Counted from the stretch's first letter, positions 6,511 through 16,358 are shown. The stretch is DNA of 16,358 bases from Cellvibrionaceae bacterium (GCA_027012915.1 JALUYN010000192.1:1-16358); one strand, 5' to 3'. Translations and numbers: made by a program. Notes: generated by a model not told the origin, from the sequence alone.

Positions 6511-8034
6511 CTACGATTCAATTGTTCGCACTGTGGCGTCCTGGCGATCTAACAGGCGATAGGAGAGCGCCTCGTGCAGGTGTGCATCCTTTAGGTGAGC
6601 AGTACCGGCTAAATCGGCGATGGTACGGGCCACTTTCAACAGGCGGTGCAGCGCCCGCGCAGAAAGCCCAAGCTGCTGCATGGCGTCGTCGAGAAACGTT
6701 TGCTGCGAGGAACTAAGGTGGCAAATTTCCGTTACCTGGCGTCCGTTCAGCAGTCCGTTACAACAACCCTGGCGCTTAATTTGCCGCTGCTGCGCATGGG
6801 CGACGCGGCAGGCAATCTGGCTGCTTGACTCGCTCTGTTCCGGGCGGTGCAGTTCGCCTTTTGCCAGCGGCAGTACAGGGATATGCAGATCGATGCGGTC
6901 TAACAGCGGACCGGAGATCTTGGCGCGATAACGCTGCACCTGATCTGGCGTGCAGCGGCAGCGGTTGGATTGTTGACCGTGATAGCCACAGGGACAGGGG
7001 TTCATGGCAGCGATCAGCTGAAAGCGGCTCGGAAACTCCAGTTGGGCACTAGCTCGAGAAATCCGAATATAGCCGTTTTCCAGAGGCTCGCGCAGCACTT
7101 CGAGAACCTGGCGCTGAAACTCTGGCAGTTCATCAAGAAACAGGACCCCTCGGTGGGCCAGGGAAATCTCCCCAGGTTTTGGCTGCGAGCCGCCTCCAAC
7201 CAGGGCCGCAGGAGAAGCGGTATGGTGTGGTGCAGTAAAGGGACGTTTTGGGTAGTCCTGCAATGGCTGGTGACTGGATACCGACACTATACTAGCCACC
7301 TCCAAGGCTTCCTCTCGAGATAAAGGTGGCAACAAGCCGGGAAGGCGCGCTGCCAGCATGGATTTACCAGTACCTGGAGGGCCAAATAATAGCAAGTGGT
7401 GGCAGCCAGCGGCGGCGATTTCCAGGGCGCGCTTGGCCGGGCGCTGACCTTTAACATCGGCCATGTCCAATTCCAGAGATTCCCTATTCCCAAATGCCGG
7501 AGCTTCTGCCGCTGTCAGTAGTTGTTGGCCAAACAAATGGGCGCAGGTCTGCAGCAGCGATTGACTGCCCAGTACCTCCGTCTGATCGCACAAGGAGGCC
7601 TCAATCACATTAGCCTGACAGCAGATCAGTGCACGCTTTGCGCGACCGCAGGCAATGGCGGCTGGCAGAGTGCCGGTGGTCGCACGCAGCTCTCCGTTGA
7701 GGGATAGCTCACCCAGAAACTCAAAGTTTGCCAGAGTCTCCCCCGGGACCTGACCGGATGCGACCAGAATGCCCAGAGCGATGGCCAAATCGAATTGGCC
7801 TCCCTGTTTGGGCAGATCAGCCGGTGCCAGATTTACAGTGATGCGTCGCGCTGGAAACTCAAACTGGCTATTGAGAATGGCACTGCGAACCCGGTCTTTG
7901 CTCTCCCGCACGGAAGCTTCCGCCATACCGACGATATTAAGCGCAGGTAAACCGTTTGAGAGATGGACTTCGATGGTGACCAGTGGAGCTTCAATACCGA
8001 GATTGGCGCGACTGTGTAGGGTGGCCAGAGACAT
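6511..8034 (-). CDS. comM: ComM/YifB family Mg-chelatase-like AAA+ ATPase
   Basis: This is a 507-aa protein. The N-terminal Lon-protease-like ChlI domain (about 1-170) starts 'MSLATLHSRANLGIEAP' with 'VRESKDRVRSAI'. The AAA+ module has Walker A 'GPPGTGKS' (218-225) and Walker B 'GVLFLDE' (296-302). It also has 'NPCPCGYHG' (345-353) with nearby cysteines (RCRC), and the C-terminal Mg-chelatase segment ending 'SYRLLDR'. In naturally transformable gammaproteobacteria ComM is a hexameric branch-migration helicase that extends recombination of imported DNA; many non-competent species keep it. A second in-frame ATG at 8052 would add MQCRNP and has a better ribosome-binding site (AGGA, 9 nt upstream). 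I chose 8034 because family members begin at MSL. It follows the MFS gene and precedes rep on the same strand. Confidence 0.93.
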   Translation of the reverse strand: MSLATLHSRANLGIEAPLVTIEVHLSNGLPALNIVGMAEASVRESKDRVRSAILNSQFEFPARRITVNLAPADLPKQGGQFDLAIALGILVASGQVPGETLANFEFLGELSLNGELRATTGTLPAAIACGRAKRALICCQANVIEASLCDQTEVLGSQSLLQTCAHLFGQQLLTAAEAPAFGNRESLELDMADVKGQRPAKRALEIAAAGCHHLLLFGPPGTGKSMLAARLPGLLPPLSREEALEVASIVSVSSHQPLQDYPKRPFTAPHHTASPAALVGGGSQPKPGEISLAHRGVLFLDELPEFQRQVLEVLREPLENGYIRISRASAQLEFPSRFQLIAAMNPCPCGYHGQQSNRCRCTPDQVQRYRAKISGPLLDRIDLHIPVLPLAKGELHRPEQSESSSQIACRVAHAQQRQIKRQGCCNGLLNGRQVTEICHLSSSQQTFLDDAMQQLGLSARALHRLLKVARTIADLAGTAHLKDAHLHEALSYRLLDRQDATVRTIES

Positions 8035-8118
8035 GGGGTTTCTGCATTGCAAGTTTTCCTGGCAAAGTGTGCCGCCTGCGAGGCTGTAGCAGCATCGGTC
8101 GAGAGTATGGAAAGCTGA

Positions 8119-9459
8119 TTATCCCACCGTGCTCTGGTGCCAGAGTCGCTCGGCAGGGAAGCGTCGCCACACGATCCAGAGGCCCAATAGCAATACGGCA
8201 CCCATGGCGCACCAGATAACAAGCAAAGCGTCTTCCAAACCACCGCCTTGAAAGGTTACTTGGTTCTTAATGGCGCCCCCCATGCCGCTGGCAAGGGCAA
8301 TGGCCAGGGTTTCGGCAACGCCGGTGGCTGAAGCTGTGGCGCCTTCCTTACCCGGTGTCGTAGCGAGCATGGCGGCGGTCGCGGCGGCATTGAAGGCCAA
8401 GCCCATGCCAAATCCCGCAAGGGTCCAGCCCAGATAGAGCAGCGTTGCGGGAACGCTGGGATTAAGTACTGCGATGATCAGAGCCAGAGTAATTAGCAGT
8501 AACACCAAACCGATGAGCATGGAGTGCTGTTGGGAGATTCTTTGATCCAGCCAGGATTGCCCAAAGGAGGCGGCGACCCAGGAAAAGGCGCCAAAGGTAA
8601 ACAACAGGCCTGCGGCGCTGGTGGAAAACCCCCGCTGTTCGATTAGAAAAAGAGGCAAGAAGGTTTCCATGCCATAGAAGGCAAAGAAACTCACGGCCAG
8701 TATAACTACTGAAACCGCCAGAGGGTTGCTCAGGCGCAGCCAGCCAGCGGGCAGAACGCGGTTGATGGGGCCCCATAACGCAAACAACAGAATCGGAACA
8801 GTCAGCCAGAGTACATCCATGGGGCGTGACACAATCCAAATCAGCAGACCGCTGTAGATACCTATTTTCAACGCGTTTTTCAGGGAGGTGTAGTCACTGG
8901 CTTTCGGGGTATAGGTTAAGTGACTTATCTGTGGTGCGGCCAGAAAATACACCAGCGCCAGCAGTGGCAGTTGAATGGCGAATACCCAGCGCCAGTTAAG
9001 CAGGTCAATCAAGACGCCCCCGACGGCGGGCGCCAGCAGAGAGGGTAACAGCCAGGCGCTGTCGAGCATGGCCACCATACGCGACTTGATGTCTTGCGAT
9101 GACAGACGATTCATTACCGAGTATGCAGTGGTCCAGGCAATGCCGCCGCCGATACCCTGCAGGGCGCGGGCAGCAATCAGAATCATCATGCTTGGTGCCA
9201 GACAGGCCAGAATCAAGCCGCTGGCAAAGCAGATGAGGCCCAAGCGAAAAATTGTGCTGGGGCCGTGCTGATCGATCCAGTCGCCGGCCCAGGCCACGGA
9301 AACCAAAGACGCCAACATAAACGCGGCCAAGCTCAAACCATACCACTGCTCGCCGCCGAGATCCTCAACAATGGTGGGCAGTGAGATAATCAACACCAGT
9401 TCGTCGAAGGCGTGTAGAGAGACTGCCAGTAGCAACCCAAAGATGAGGCGCTTACTCAT
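8119..9459 (-). CDS. MFS transporter, drug:H+ antiporter type
   Basis: This is a 446-aa inner-membrane protein with about 12 hydrophobic helices. Motif D1-like 'DELVLIISLPTI' (19-30) lies in helix 1. Motif A 'GDWIDQHGPS' (59-68), the motif B region 'AARALQGIGGG' (96-106), and a motif C-like 'LLAPAVGGVLIDLLNWRWVF' (141-160) follow, as in proton-coupled multidrug exporters. The substrate cannot be told from sequence. The start at 9459 follows GGTGGA; an ATG 19 codons upstream (9516) would run into the palindromic repeat and is unlikely. It lies between rph and comM on their strand. It does not belong to the usual housekeeping order here, and a REP-like element lies immediately upstream, so it may be a later insertion. 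Confidence 0.9.
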   Translation of the reverse strand: MSKRLIFGLLLAVSLHAFDELVLIISLPTIVEDLGGEQWYGLSLAAFMLASLVSVAWAGDWIDQHGPSTIFRLGLICFASGLILACLAPSMMILIAARALQGIGGGIAWTTAYSVMNRLSSQDIKSRMVAMLDSAWLLPSLLAPAVGGVLIDLLNWRWVFAIQLPLLALVYFLAAPQISHLTYTPKASDYTSLKNALKIGIYSGLLIWIVSRPMDVLWLTVPILLFALWGPINRVLPAGWLRLSNPLAVSVVILAVSFFAFYGMETFLPLFLIEQRGFSTSAAGLLFTFGAFSWVAASFGQSWLDQRISQQHSMLIGLVLLLITLALIIAVLNPSVPATLLYLGWTLAGFGMGLAFNAAATAAMLATTPGKEGATASATGVAETLAIALASGMGGAIKNQVTFQGGGLEDALLVIWCAMGAVLLLGLWIVWRRFPAERLWHQSTVG

Positions 9460-9510
9460 AGATCCACCGTTTCCATTGTCAGTAGTTGAGAGACGTGTAT
9501 CTAAGATGAT

Positions 9511-9625
9511 CGTCATCCCCGCGCAAGCGGGGATTCACTACGTCGTGCCACCTCGCTGAAGATTCCCGCTTACCCCAAGGCACGCTCTCTTGCCTTCGGC
9601 AATCGTCTTGGGCACGGGAATGACG
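9511..9625. repeat. REP/MITE-like palindromic element
   Basis: The element is bounded by CGTCATCCCCG (9511-9521) and its near-complement CGGGAATGACG (9615-9625), terminal inverted repeats with one mismatch over 11 bp. The left end is itself a perfect hairpin, with ATCCCCGC/GCGGGGAT stems at 9515-9522 and 9527-9534 and loop GCAA. The right part folds through ATTCCCG (9562-9568) with CGGGAAT (9615-9621), and CCCAAG (9574-9579) with CTTGGG (9607-9612). The left hairpin belongs to the very common bacterial intergenic repeat that yields spurious 'PAQAGIH' translations. It lies between rph and the MFS gene and carries no gene. It could act as a terminator or mRNA stabiliser for rph. Confidence 0.8.
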
Positions 9626-9685
9626 GACGCGCAAGGCAAGCACCGCCGCGTTTCGAATAACGATGGATTGTAGGTTGTGGAGCGA

Positions 9686-10405
9686 TTACTCGGCCAGTGC
9701 CAGTTTCTGCAATTCGTTGAGCTCAGCAATGCCCGACTTGGCCAATGCCAGCATGCTGGCAAATTCTGCCTCGGAGAAGGGTTCGCCCTCTGCGGTGCCC
9801 TGAATCTCGATAATGCCGCCATCGTCAGCCATGACAATGTTCATATCGGTTTCGGCATTGGAGTCCTCGGGGTAGTCCAGGTCCAGAACCGGGGCGCCTT
9901 CGTAGATACCCACAGAGACCGAGGCAATCATGCGCTTGAGAGGCTCGCCTTTGACTTTACCCTGCTCTTTCAAATAGTTAATGGCATCGGCCAGCGCCAC
10001 GCAGGCACCCGTGATAGAAGCGGTTCGGGTGCCGCCGTCGGCCTGAATCACATCGCAGTCGATGGTAATGGTGTTCTCACCCAGAGCGCTGAGATCCAGC
10101 GCCGCGCGCAGGGAGCGACCGATTAAACGCTGGATTTCCACGGTGCGACCGCCCTGCTTGCCTCGCGCTGCTTCCCGGCCCATGCGGGTGCCAGTTGAGC
10201 GCGGCAGCATGCCGTACTCGGCCGTGACCCAGCCCTGTCCCTGTCCGCGCAGAAAGCGTGGCACGCCCTCTTCTACAGAGGCGTTACAAATAACTTTGGT
10301 GTCGCCGAACTCTACCAGTACCGATCCTTCGGCATGACGGGTGAAATTGCGGGTAATACGAACGGGACGCAGATGTTCGGGCAAACGGCCACTGGGTCTT
10401 TGCAT
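9686..10405 (-). CDS. rph: Ribonuclease PH
   Basis: This 239-aa phosphorolytic 3'-5' exoribonuclease trims tRNA 3' ends and forms a hexameric ring. Family signatures are present: '[19 protein letters not shown]' at the start, '[21 protein letters not shown]' in two parts (72-92), phosphate-binding '[14 protein letters not shown]' (121-134), and the acidic catalytic segment '[13 protein letters not shown]' (177-189) with D181 and D187. Length matches E. coli RNase PH (238), so it is intact, unlike the frameshifted copy of E. coli K-12. The start at 10405 (MQRPSGR) is favoured by homology and AAGGA about 10 nt upstream; an in-frame ATG lies 18 codons further up (10459). It diverges from yicC, a conserved arrangement. 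Confidence 0.96.
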   Translation of the reverse strand: MQRPSGRLPEHLRPVRITRNFTRHAEGSVLVEFGDTKVICNASVEEGVPRFLRGQGQGWVTAEYGMLPRSTGTRMGREAARGKQGGRTVEIQRLIGRSLRAALDLSALGENTITIDCDVIQADGGTRTASITGACVALADAINYLKEQGKVKGEPLKRMIASVSVGIYEGAPVLDLDYPEDSNAETDMNIVMADDGGIIEIQGTAEGEPFSEAEFASMLALAKSGIAELNELQKLALAE

Positions 10406-10476
10406 GGACTTTAATTCCTTGGGGTTTTGGTGTTGTGAACAGGCGTCAGAGCCTGACAAGAAGCTGTTGATCTGCC

Positions 10477-10482
10477 ATTATA
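10477..10482 (-). promoter_or_regulatory. -10 box of the rph promoter
   Basis: The minus strand carries a perfect TATAAT 72 bp upstream of the rph ATG in the 142-bp rph-yicC gap. No good -35 hexamer is found 16-18 bp upstream, so the promoter may depend on an activator or on upstream contacts. Overlapping inverted repeats lie just upstream of the -10: CGAAT/ATTCG at 10495-10509 and GATTCG/CGAATC near 10504-10522. Confidence 0.55.
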
Positions 10483-10547
10483 CCCGACTTGAAACGAATA
10501 CCCGATTCGGACTCTTCGAATCCATGTTAGTCAGTTAAGGATGCCCC

Positions 10548-12052
<1,505 letters not shown>

Positions 12053-12072
12053 CTGGTCGTTTTGCGTACACT

Positions 12073-12115
12073 GGCCGACCTTTTGGGGTTGGCCCATACT
12101 TCCCGTATTAACGGG
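12073..12115 (+). other. Two adjacent hairpins in the gmk-rpoZ gap
   Basis: GGCCGACC (12073-12080) pairs with GGTTGGCC (12087-12094) across a 6-nt loop, with one G-T wobble. CCCGT (12102-12106) pairs with ACGGG (12111-12115). Neither is followed by a T run. They lie in the 127-bp gap before rpoZ and may attenuate gmk readthrough. A TAGAAT hexamer about 30 bp before the rpoZ ATG could be a separate -10 box. Confidence 0.4.
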
Positions 12116-12179
12116 GACACGCAGCGGTCAGATTTATCCATCCCCCGTTTAGAATTTATTGTTTGAAGGCTCGAATTTT

Positions 12180-12437
12180 ATGGCACGTATTACCGTTGAA
12201 GATTGTCTGGACTTTGTTGATAACCGCTTTGAGCTGGTACTGGTGAGCAGCAAGCGCGCCCGTCAAATCGCCGTTGAAGGCAAAGACCCAATGGTCGACG
12301 AAGAAAATGACAAGCCTACCGTAATTGCCCTGCGCGAAATCGAAGAAGGTCTGGTTAACGCCAGCATTCTGGAGCAGAAGGAAGAGCCGGAAGAGTTCGA
12401 AAATATCGTTATCGACGATTCCGCTGCTGCACTCTGA
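12180..12437 (+). CDS. rpoZ: RNA polymerase omega subunit
   Basis: This 85-aa protein begins '[30 protein letters not shown]', the conserved omega core that wraps the C terminus of beta-prime, followed by '[13 protein letters not shown]' and an acidic tail. Omega helps assemble RNA polymerase and forms, with beta-prime, one of the two (p)ppGpp-binding sites. That fits its place directly upstream of spoT. The start has GAAGG about 10 nt upstream; an upstream in-frame TTG (12159) is rejected because omega proteins begin MARVT(V/I)EDC. Confidence 0.97.
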   Translation: MARITVEDCLDFVDNRFELVLVSSKRARQIAVEGKDPMVDEENDKPTVIALREIEEGLVNASILEQKEEPEEFENIVIDDSAAAL

Positions 12438-12472
12438 TTGTCGTATCAAGATAGGGGGTTGATTACAAAGTA

Positions 12473-14587
12473 ATGCAATCACTTGAGTCACTGAGTCACA
12501 GACTCTCCTCCTATCTAGCTCCCCCCCAGATTCAGCGCGTCAAACGCGCCTACTACTACGCCGAGCAGGCCCACGATGGCCAGATGCGGCGCAGCGGTGA
12601 GCCCTACGTCACCCACCCCCTGGAAGTCGCCAATATCCTGGCCGGCATGCACATGGACCATCAAAGCCTGATGGCGGCCATGCTGCACGATGTCATCGAA
12701 GATACCACCGTACCGAAAGAAGCCATTGCCAAGCAGTTTGGTGAGACCGTGGCCGAGCTGGTCGACGGTGTCAGCAAACTGACCCAGTTTGAGTTTGAAT
12801 CCCAGGCGGAAAAACAGGCGGAGAACTTCCAGAAGATGGTCCTGGCCATGGCCAAGGACATTCGCGTGATTCTGGTGAAGCTGGCAGATCGGCTGCACAA
12901 CATGCGAACCCTGGGTGCTCTGAAGCCCGAGAAGAAGCGCCGCATCGCCAAGGAAACCCTGGAAATTTATGCCCCCATTGCCCAGCGCCTGGGCATGAAC
13001 AACGTGCGCCTGGAGTTGGAAAACCGCGGCTTTGCCGCCATGTATCCCTCCCGTAGTGAGCGTTTGCAAACCGCGCTGAAGGCGGCCCGCGGCAATCGCA
13101 AGGAGCTGGTGGAAAAAATCCAGAACGCCATCGAGCTGCGTCTGGAACAGGAATCCATCGACGCTCTGGTGATTGGTCGCGAGAAGCACCTCTACAGCAT
13201 CTACAAAAAGATGCGCAACAAGAAGAAGTCCTTCAAAGAGATTATGGACGTCTACGCCTTCCGCATCGTCGTGGATAACGTCGACAGCTGCTACCGCGTA
13301 CTGGGCGCAGTGCACAATCTCTACAAGCCGGTGATTTCAGAATTCAAAGACTACATCGCGATTCCCAAGGCCAACGGCTATCAATCGCTGCACACGGTAT
13401 TAGTGGGCATGCACGGCGTGCCTATTGAAGTTCAGATCCGCACCAAGGATATGGATGAGATGGCCAATTCCGGCATTGCTGCCCATTGGCTCTACAAGAC
13501 CGACGACCCCGAAGATACTCCCACCGGCACCCACGCCCGTGCGCGTCAGTGGGTGCAGGGCCTGTTGGAAATGCAGCAGCACGCCGGTGATTCTCTGGAA
13601 TTTATTGAAAACGTTAAAATCGACCTGTTTCCTGATGAGGTTTACGTATTCACGCCAAAAGGCAAAATCGTTGAATTGCCCGCCGGCGCCACAGCTGTAG
13701 ACTTTGCCTATGCGGTGCACACCGATGTTGGTAATCACTGCGTGGCGTGCAAGATCAACGAACGTCTGGCGCCCCTCTCGCAGCCGTTGCAGAGCGGCCA
13801 GAAGATCAAGGTGATTACCTCCCCTGGTGGGCAGCCCAACCCCAGCTGGCTCAACTTTGTGACCACCGCTCGCGCTCGCAGTGGCATTCGTCACTTCCTC
13901 AAGAATCAGCGCCACCACCTGTCCGTGGAGCTGGGTAAGCGCATGTTTGAGCGGGCGCTGCAAGAGCGCGGTATCGATTTTGACAAGCTTGACGAGGACC
14001 AACTGAGCCACCTCCTAAAGACCGCCAATGCCGCAACCATGGATGCGTTGCTGGAAGACATTGGGTTGGGCAATCGCATTGCCCAGGCAGTGGCCAAGAT
14101 TCTCGGTGGTACAGAGCCGGATGGCCCCGACAAAAACATCTATTCGCCAGTGATGATCGACTCGCCCGATGGCCTGATGGTCAGCTTCGGTCGTTGCTGT
14201 CGCCCCATTCCCGGCGACCCCATTCTGGGCCGTATCAGTGCCGGTAAAGGCCTGGTGGTGCACCGGGAGACCTGCGGCAACGTCGTGGAGCTGCGCGATA
14301 ACCCGGAAAAGGTCAGCCACGTGGGCTGGGCTCCGACGGTCACCGGCGAATTCCTGGTGGACATCCGCGTCGAGGTGTCCTCCGAGCGCGGTATTATTGC
14401 GACTCTGGCCACCCGTATCGCCAGCCAGGGAGCGAATATCGACAATATTCGTGTGGATGAGCGCGACGCTCACAACAGTGTGATCAAACTCACCATCGCC
14501 GTGCACAACCGCGTGCACCTGGCCAATATCTTTCGCAGTGTGCGCGGTATGCGCAACGTTATCAGTGTGACGCGCAGCAAGAACTGA
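12473..14587 (+). CDS. spoT: Bifunctional (p)ppGpp synthetase/hydrolase SpoT (RelA/SpoT family)
   Basis: This is a 704-aa long RSH protein. The HD hydrolase domain (about 20-200) is complete, with R40-S-G, H48, H72-D73, E76-D77 and N143. The synthetase domain (about 230-345) has '[13 protein letters not shown]' and '[13 protein letters not shown]' (296-308). TGS (384-446), helical and zinc-finger-like regions ('[10 protein letters not shown]', 573-582) and a C-terminal ACT domain (about 626-704) follow. The loop motif that separates bifunctional RSH enzymes ('RXKD') from RelA ('EXDD') reads EFKD at 290-293, a mixed form. The intact HD residues and the rpoZ-adjacent position argue for SpoT, not RelA. 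The ribosome-binding site is poor (a G run well upstream). ridA follows after 37 bp. Confidence 0.96.
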   Translation: MQSLESLSHRLSSYLAPPQIQRVKRAYYYAEQAHDGQMRRSGEPYVTHPLEVANILAGMHMDHQSLMAAMLHDVIEDTTVPKEAIAKQFGETVAELVDGVSKLTQFEFESQAEKQAENFQKMVLAMAKDIRVILVKLADRLHNMRTLGALKPEKKRRIAKETLEIYAPIAQRLGMNNVRLELENRGFAAMYPSRSERLQTALKAARGNRKELVEKIQNAIELRLEQESIDALVIGREKHLYSIYKKMRNKKKSFKEIMDVYAFRIVVDNVDSCYRVLGAVHNLYKPVISEFKDYIAIPKANGYQSLHTVLVGMHGVPIEVQIRTKDMDEMANSGIAAHWLYKTDDPEDTPTGTHARARQWVQGLLEMQQHAGDSLEFIENVKIDLFPDEVYVFTPKGKIVELPAGATAVDFAYAVHTDVGNHCVACKINERLAPLSQPLQSGQKIKVITSPGGQPNPSWLNFVTTARARSGIRHFLKNQRHHLSVELGKRMFERALQERGIDFDKLDEDQLSHLLKTANAATMDALLEDIGLGNRIAQAVAKILGGTEPDGPDKNIYSPVMIDSPDGLMVSFGRCCRPIPGDPILGRISAGKGLVVHRETCGNVVELRDNPEKVSHVGWAPTVTGEFLVDIRVEVSSERGIIATLATRIASQGANIDNIRVDERDAHNSVIKLTIAVHNRVHLANIFRSVRGMRNVISVTRSKN

Positions 14588-14624
14588 AGCTGCGTCTCTC
14601 CCCACTTTTCAATGGAATGTCATT

Positions 14625-15008
14625 ATGACCAATAAAGCGATTATTCAAACCAACGAAGCACCGGCGGCGATTGGAACCTATTCCCAGGCGGTGAAAGTGA
14701 ATGACACCGTGTACCTGTCTGGCCAGATCCCATTGGATCCGCAGACCATGACCATGGTTGATGGTGACTTTGCCGCTCAGGCCCATCAGGTATTTAAGAA
14801 CCTGCGTGCGGTGTGCGAGGCGTCCGGTGGCAGCCTCAAGAATATCGTCAAGCTGAACATCTTTATGACTGACCTCGGCAATTTTCCTGTGGTTAACGAG
14901 GTGATGGCGCAGTACTTTGATGAGCCCTATCCCGCCCGCGCCGCGGTGGGTGTTAAGCAGTTGCCCAAGGATGCCGAGGTAGAAGCTGACGGTGTGATGG
15001 TTCTTTAA
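14625..15008 (+). CDS. ridA: RidA family enamine/imine deaminase
   Basis: This is a 127-aa trimeric Rid-family protein. RidA hydrolyses reactive 2-aminoacrylate and related enamines released by PLP enzymes such as serine/threonine dehydratase, protecting other PLP enzymes. Key residues are visible: '[12 protein letters not shown]' with Y19, 'LSGQIPLDP' (31-39), R105 in 'YPARAAVGV', which binds the substrate carboxylate, and E120 in '[10 protein letters not shown]'. GGAA precedes the ATG at normal distance. It is the last gene of the spoT-side run, an association also found in pseudomonads. It converges on phoR with 3 bp between stop codons, so no separate terminator fits between them. Confidence 0.96.
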   Translation: MTNKAIIQTNEAPAAIGTYSQAVKVNDTVYLSGQIPLDPQTMTMVDGDFAAQAHQVFKNLRAVCEASGGSLKNIVKLNIFMTDLGNFPVVNEVMAQYFDEPYPARAAVGVKQLPKDAEVEADGVMVL

Positions 15009-15011
15009 AAG

Positions 15012-16298
15012 TTAGAATACTTCGACGGCGGGGAATACGCAGGTAAAGGTACTGCCCTTGCCTACCTTGCTGTCGATTTCCAGCTCGGCGTTGTGCCGAG
15101 TCAGAATGTGTTTGACGATGGACAGTCCCAGACCGGTGCCACCGGTTTTGGAGTTGTGGCTGTCATCGGCGCGGTAGAAGCGCTCAGTCAGACGCGGCAA
15201 GTGTGAGGGATCGATGCCAGGCCCCCGGTCGCTAAAGCACACCAGTAGCTGATTGCCTTTGCATTTGGCACTGACTTTGATTTCCGTATTGGGATCAGAG
15301 TATTTAACGGCGTTGGTTAACAAGTTGGTGAACGCGCTGCGCAGTTCCTTCTTGTAGCCAGCCACTTCCAGCTCCGGATCACACTGCAGTACAAAGCTGT
15401 GTTGTTTGTCCCCGGTAATGTCCTCACCTTCTTCGACGGTCTTTTCCAACAGCTTGCGCAGATTGAGATTGCGTTTCGGGTCCTGATTGTCTTTTGATTC
15501 CAACTTGGACAGCGACAGCAGGTCGGTAATGATGTCCGACATGCGCGTCGATTGCTCGTCCATCTGGCGCAGTGCCCGCTCCCAGTTCTTGGGGCAATCG
15601 GGGCTGTCTTGAAGGGTTTCGATATAGCCTTTTAGTACGGTCAGTGGTGTGCGCAGCTCGTGGGAGGCGTTGGCGACAAAGTCTTTACGTACATTTTGCA
15701 GTTGGTGGATACGGGTTACATCGCGAATCACAATGGCGGTTTCGCCCTTGCCGAAACGGTTGATCTGATACTGTAAATAGGTGGAGTCTGAACGCGGTGC
15801 TGGCAGCTCTAGCGGCTCGTCGTAGTCGCCGTTTTCAAAGTACTCGATAAAGCGCGGATGGCGCAGAAAGTTGACCAGGGGGCTGCCGTATTCACTGGCA
15901 CGCAGGCCCACCATCTTGCGAGCTGCGGGGTTGAACATATCGATGTTGCCCTGATCGTCCAGCAAAATAATGCCGTTGTGCAGGGACTCGGTAACTTCCC
16001 GGGCGCGCTGGATGACCGACTGCAAGCGACTGCGTTCACGCTTCTGGTGATTTTGCAGGCGCACGATATTGTCGAAGATTTCCCCCCAGATACCGCCGGC
16101 GTCCGGGGCGGGATCGTTGGTCTTTTTGAGCCACAGATCCAGCTCGCGAATTCTCCACAGCGTCCAGGCCATGTAAACGCCGCCACAGAAAATCAAGGTC
16201 CATTCCAGATATCCGTTTACGAGACCGAAGACAACACTCAATATCGTAAATGCGATGACTCGCCGGAACTCCGCGGGAAAGCCTCGATTCAATTCCAT
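15012..16298 (-). CDS. phoR: Phosphate regulon sensor histidine kinase PhoR
   Basis: This 428-aa inner-membrane kinase has two N-terminal membrane helices (about 12-29 and 31-48), as in PhoR (DUF3329-type). A PAS domain follows (about 95-195, 'SLHNGIILLDDQGNIDMFNPAA'). HisKA has the phospho-acceptor H213 in 'FVANASHELRTPL'. The HATPase domain has the N box 'NLLTNAVKYS' (325-334), 'DRGPGI' (357-362), the F box 'RLTERFYRADD' and 'GGTGLGLSI' (386-394). PhoR phosphorylates PhoB when phosphate is scarce. Its length, lack of a periplasmic sensor loop and PAS layout match PhoR, not other kinases. phoB would normally lie just upstream, beyond the right edge. No clear Pho box is visible in the 60 bp upstream. 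Confidence 0.94.
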   Translation of the reverse strand: MELNRGFPAEFRRVIAFTILSVVFGLVNGYLEWTLIFCGGVYMAWTLWRIRELDLWLKKTNDPAPDAGGIWGEIFDNIVRLQNHQKRERSRLQSVIQRAREVTESLHNGIILLDDQGNIDMFNPAARKMVGLRASEYGSPLVNFLRHPRFIEYFENGDYDEPLELPAPRSDSTYLQYQINRFGKGETAIVIRDVTRIHQLQNVRKDFVANASHELRTPLTVLKGYIETLQDSPDCPKNWERALRQMDEQSTRMSDIITDLLSLSKLESKDNQDPKRNLNLRKLLEKTVEEGEDITGDKQHSFVLQCDPELEVAGYKKELRSAFTNLLTNAVKYSDPNTEIKVSAKCKGNQLLVCFSDRGPGIDPSHLPRLTERFYRADDSHNSKTGGTGLGLSIVKHILTRHNAELEIDSKVGKGSTFTCVFPAVEVF

Positions 16299-16326
16299 AC
16301 CTAACTCATTTCCGTGACGATGAATA

Positions 16327-16348
16327 ACTGGCTGCCCTGCCAGCCAGT
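16327..16348 (-). other. Hairpin upstream of phoR
   Basis: ACTGGCTG (16327-16334) and CAGCCAGT (16341-16348) form a perfect 8-bp stem with a 6-nt loop. On the minus strand it is followed by TATTCATCG, a weak T-rich tract. It lies about 30 bp before the phoR ATG, presumably between phoB and phoR, and might lower phoR expression relative to phoB. Confidence 0.45.
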
Positions 16349-16358
16349 ATTAGCCAGC

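Noticed and set aside
9371..9559. Plus-strand frame ending in 'VIPAQAGIH'
   Set aside because: This is the well-known spurious translation of the palindromic intergenic repeat, overlapping the MFS gene 5' end.
12515..13315. 266-codon minus-strand open frame opposite spoT
   Set aside because: It is entirely within the conserved hydrolase/synthetase coding region. Its composition (many His, Val, Gln, Gly) is that of a reverse-strand frame, with no recognisable domain.

Overview
The window reads as chromosomal housekeeping DNA of a gammaproteobacterium. The gene order (PII and ammonium channel genes beside ubiK, rep and comM, then rph/yicC, gmk-rpoZ-spoT-ridA and phoR) resembles the corresponding part of Pseudomonas chromosomes and of related marine lineages. 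Protein lengths and motifs agree: RNase PH 239 aa, Rep 672 aa, SpoT 704 aa, omega 85 aa. A Cellvibrionales-like marine bacterium is plausible, but I cannot confirm this from the sequence alone. No tRNA, rRNA, CRISPR array, prophage or transposase gene was seen.

Left part (1-3342), nitrogen module, all on the minus strand. In order of transcription it holds a TorF-family outer-membrane porin-like gene, glnK, an ammonium channel gene (amtB), an intrinsic terminator, and a second PII gene cut off by the window edge. The 410-bp gap upstream of the porin carries what looks like a complete sigma54 control region: a -24/-12 element, an IHF-like site, and two NtrC-like dyads centred 42 bp apart. This is the most informative regulatory signal in the window, and it suggests the porin belongs to the nitrogen-starvation regulon. 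The same gap serves the divergent ubiK gene (ubiquinone biosynthesis accessory factor).

Middle part (3580-9690), mostly minus strand. It holds a small exported protein with two tandem 'DGR..RLKDNGSWE' repeats and no known role, the Rep helicase, the ComM/YifB branch-migration AAA+ protein, and an MFS exporter. A REP/MITE-like palindromic element lies just upstream of the exporter gene.

Right part (9686-16358). rph (minus) and yicC (plus) diverge from a short promoter region. yicC, gmk, rpoZ, spoT and ridA then run in one direction, linking RNA turnover, guanylate supply, the omega subunit through which RNA polymerase senses (p)ppGpp, and the (p)ppGpp hydrolase/synthetase. This SpoT has glutamate where its relatives usually have arginine in the synthetase 'RXKD' motif. 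phoR, the phosphate sensor kinase, converges on ridA with only 3 bp between the stop codons.

The genes are otherwise conventional. I do not see an obviously new multi-gene system. The best leads are the NtrC/sigma54-controlled porin, the SpoT motif change, and the unexplained repeat protein.
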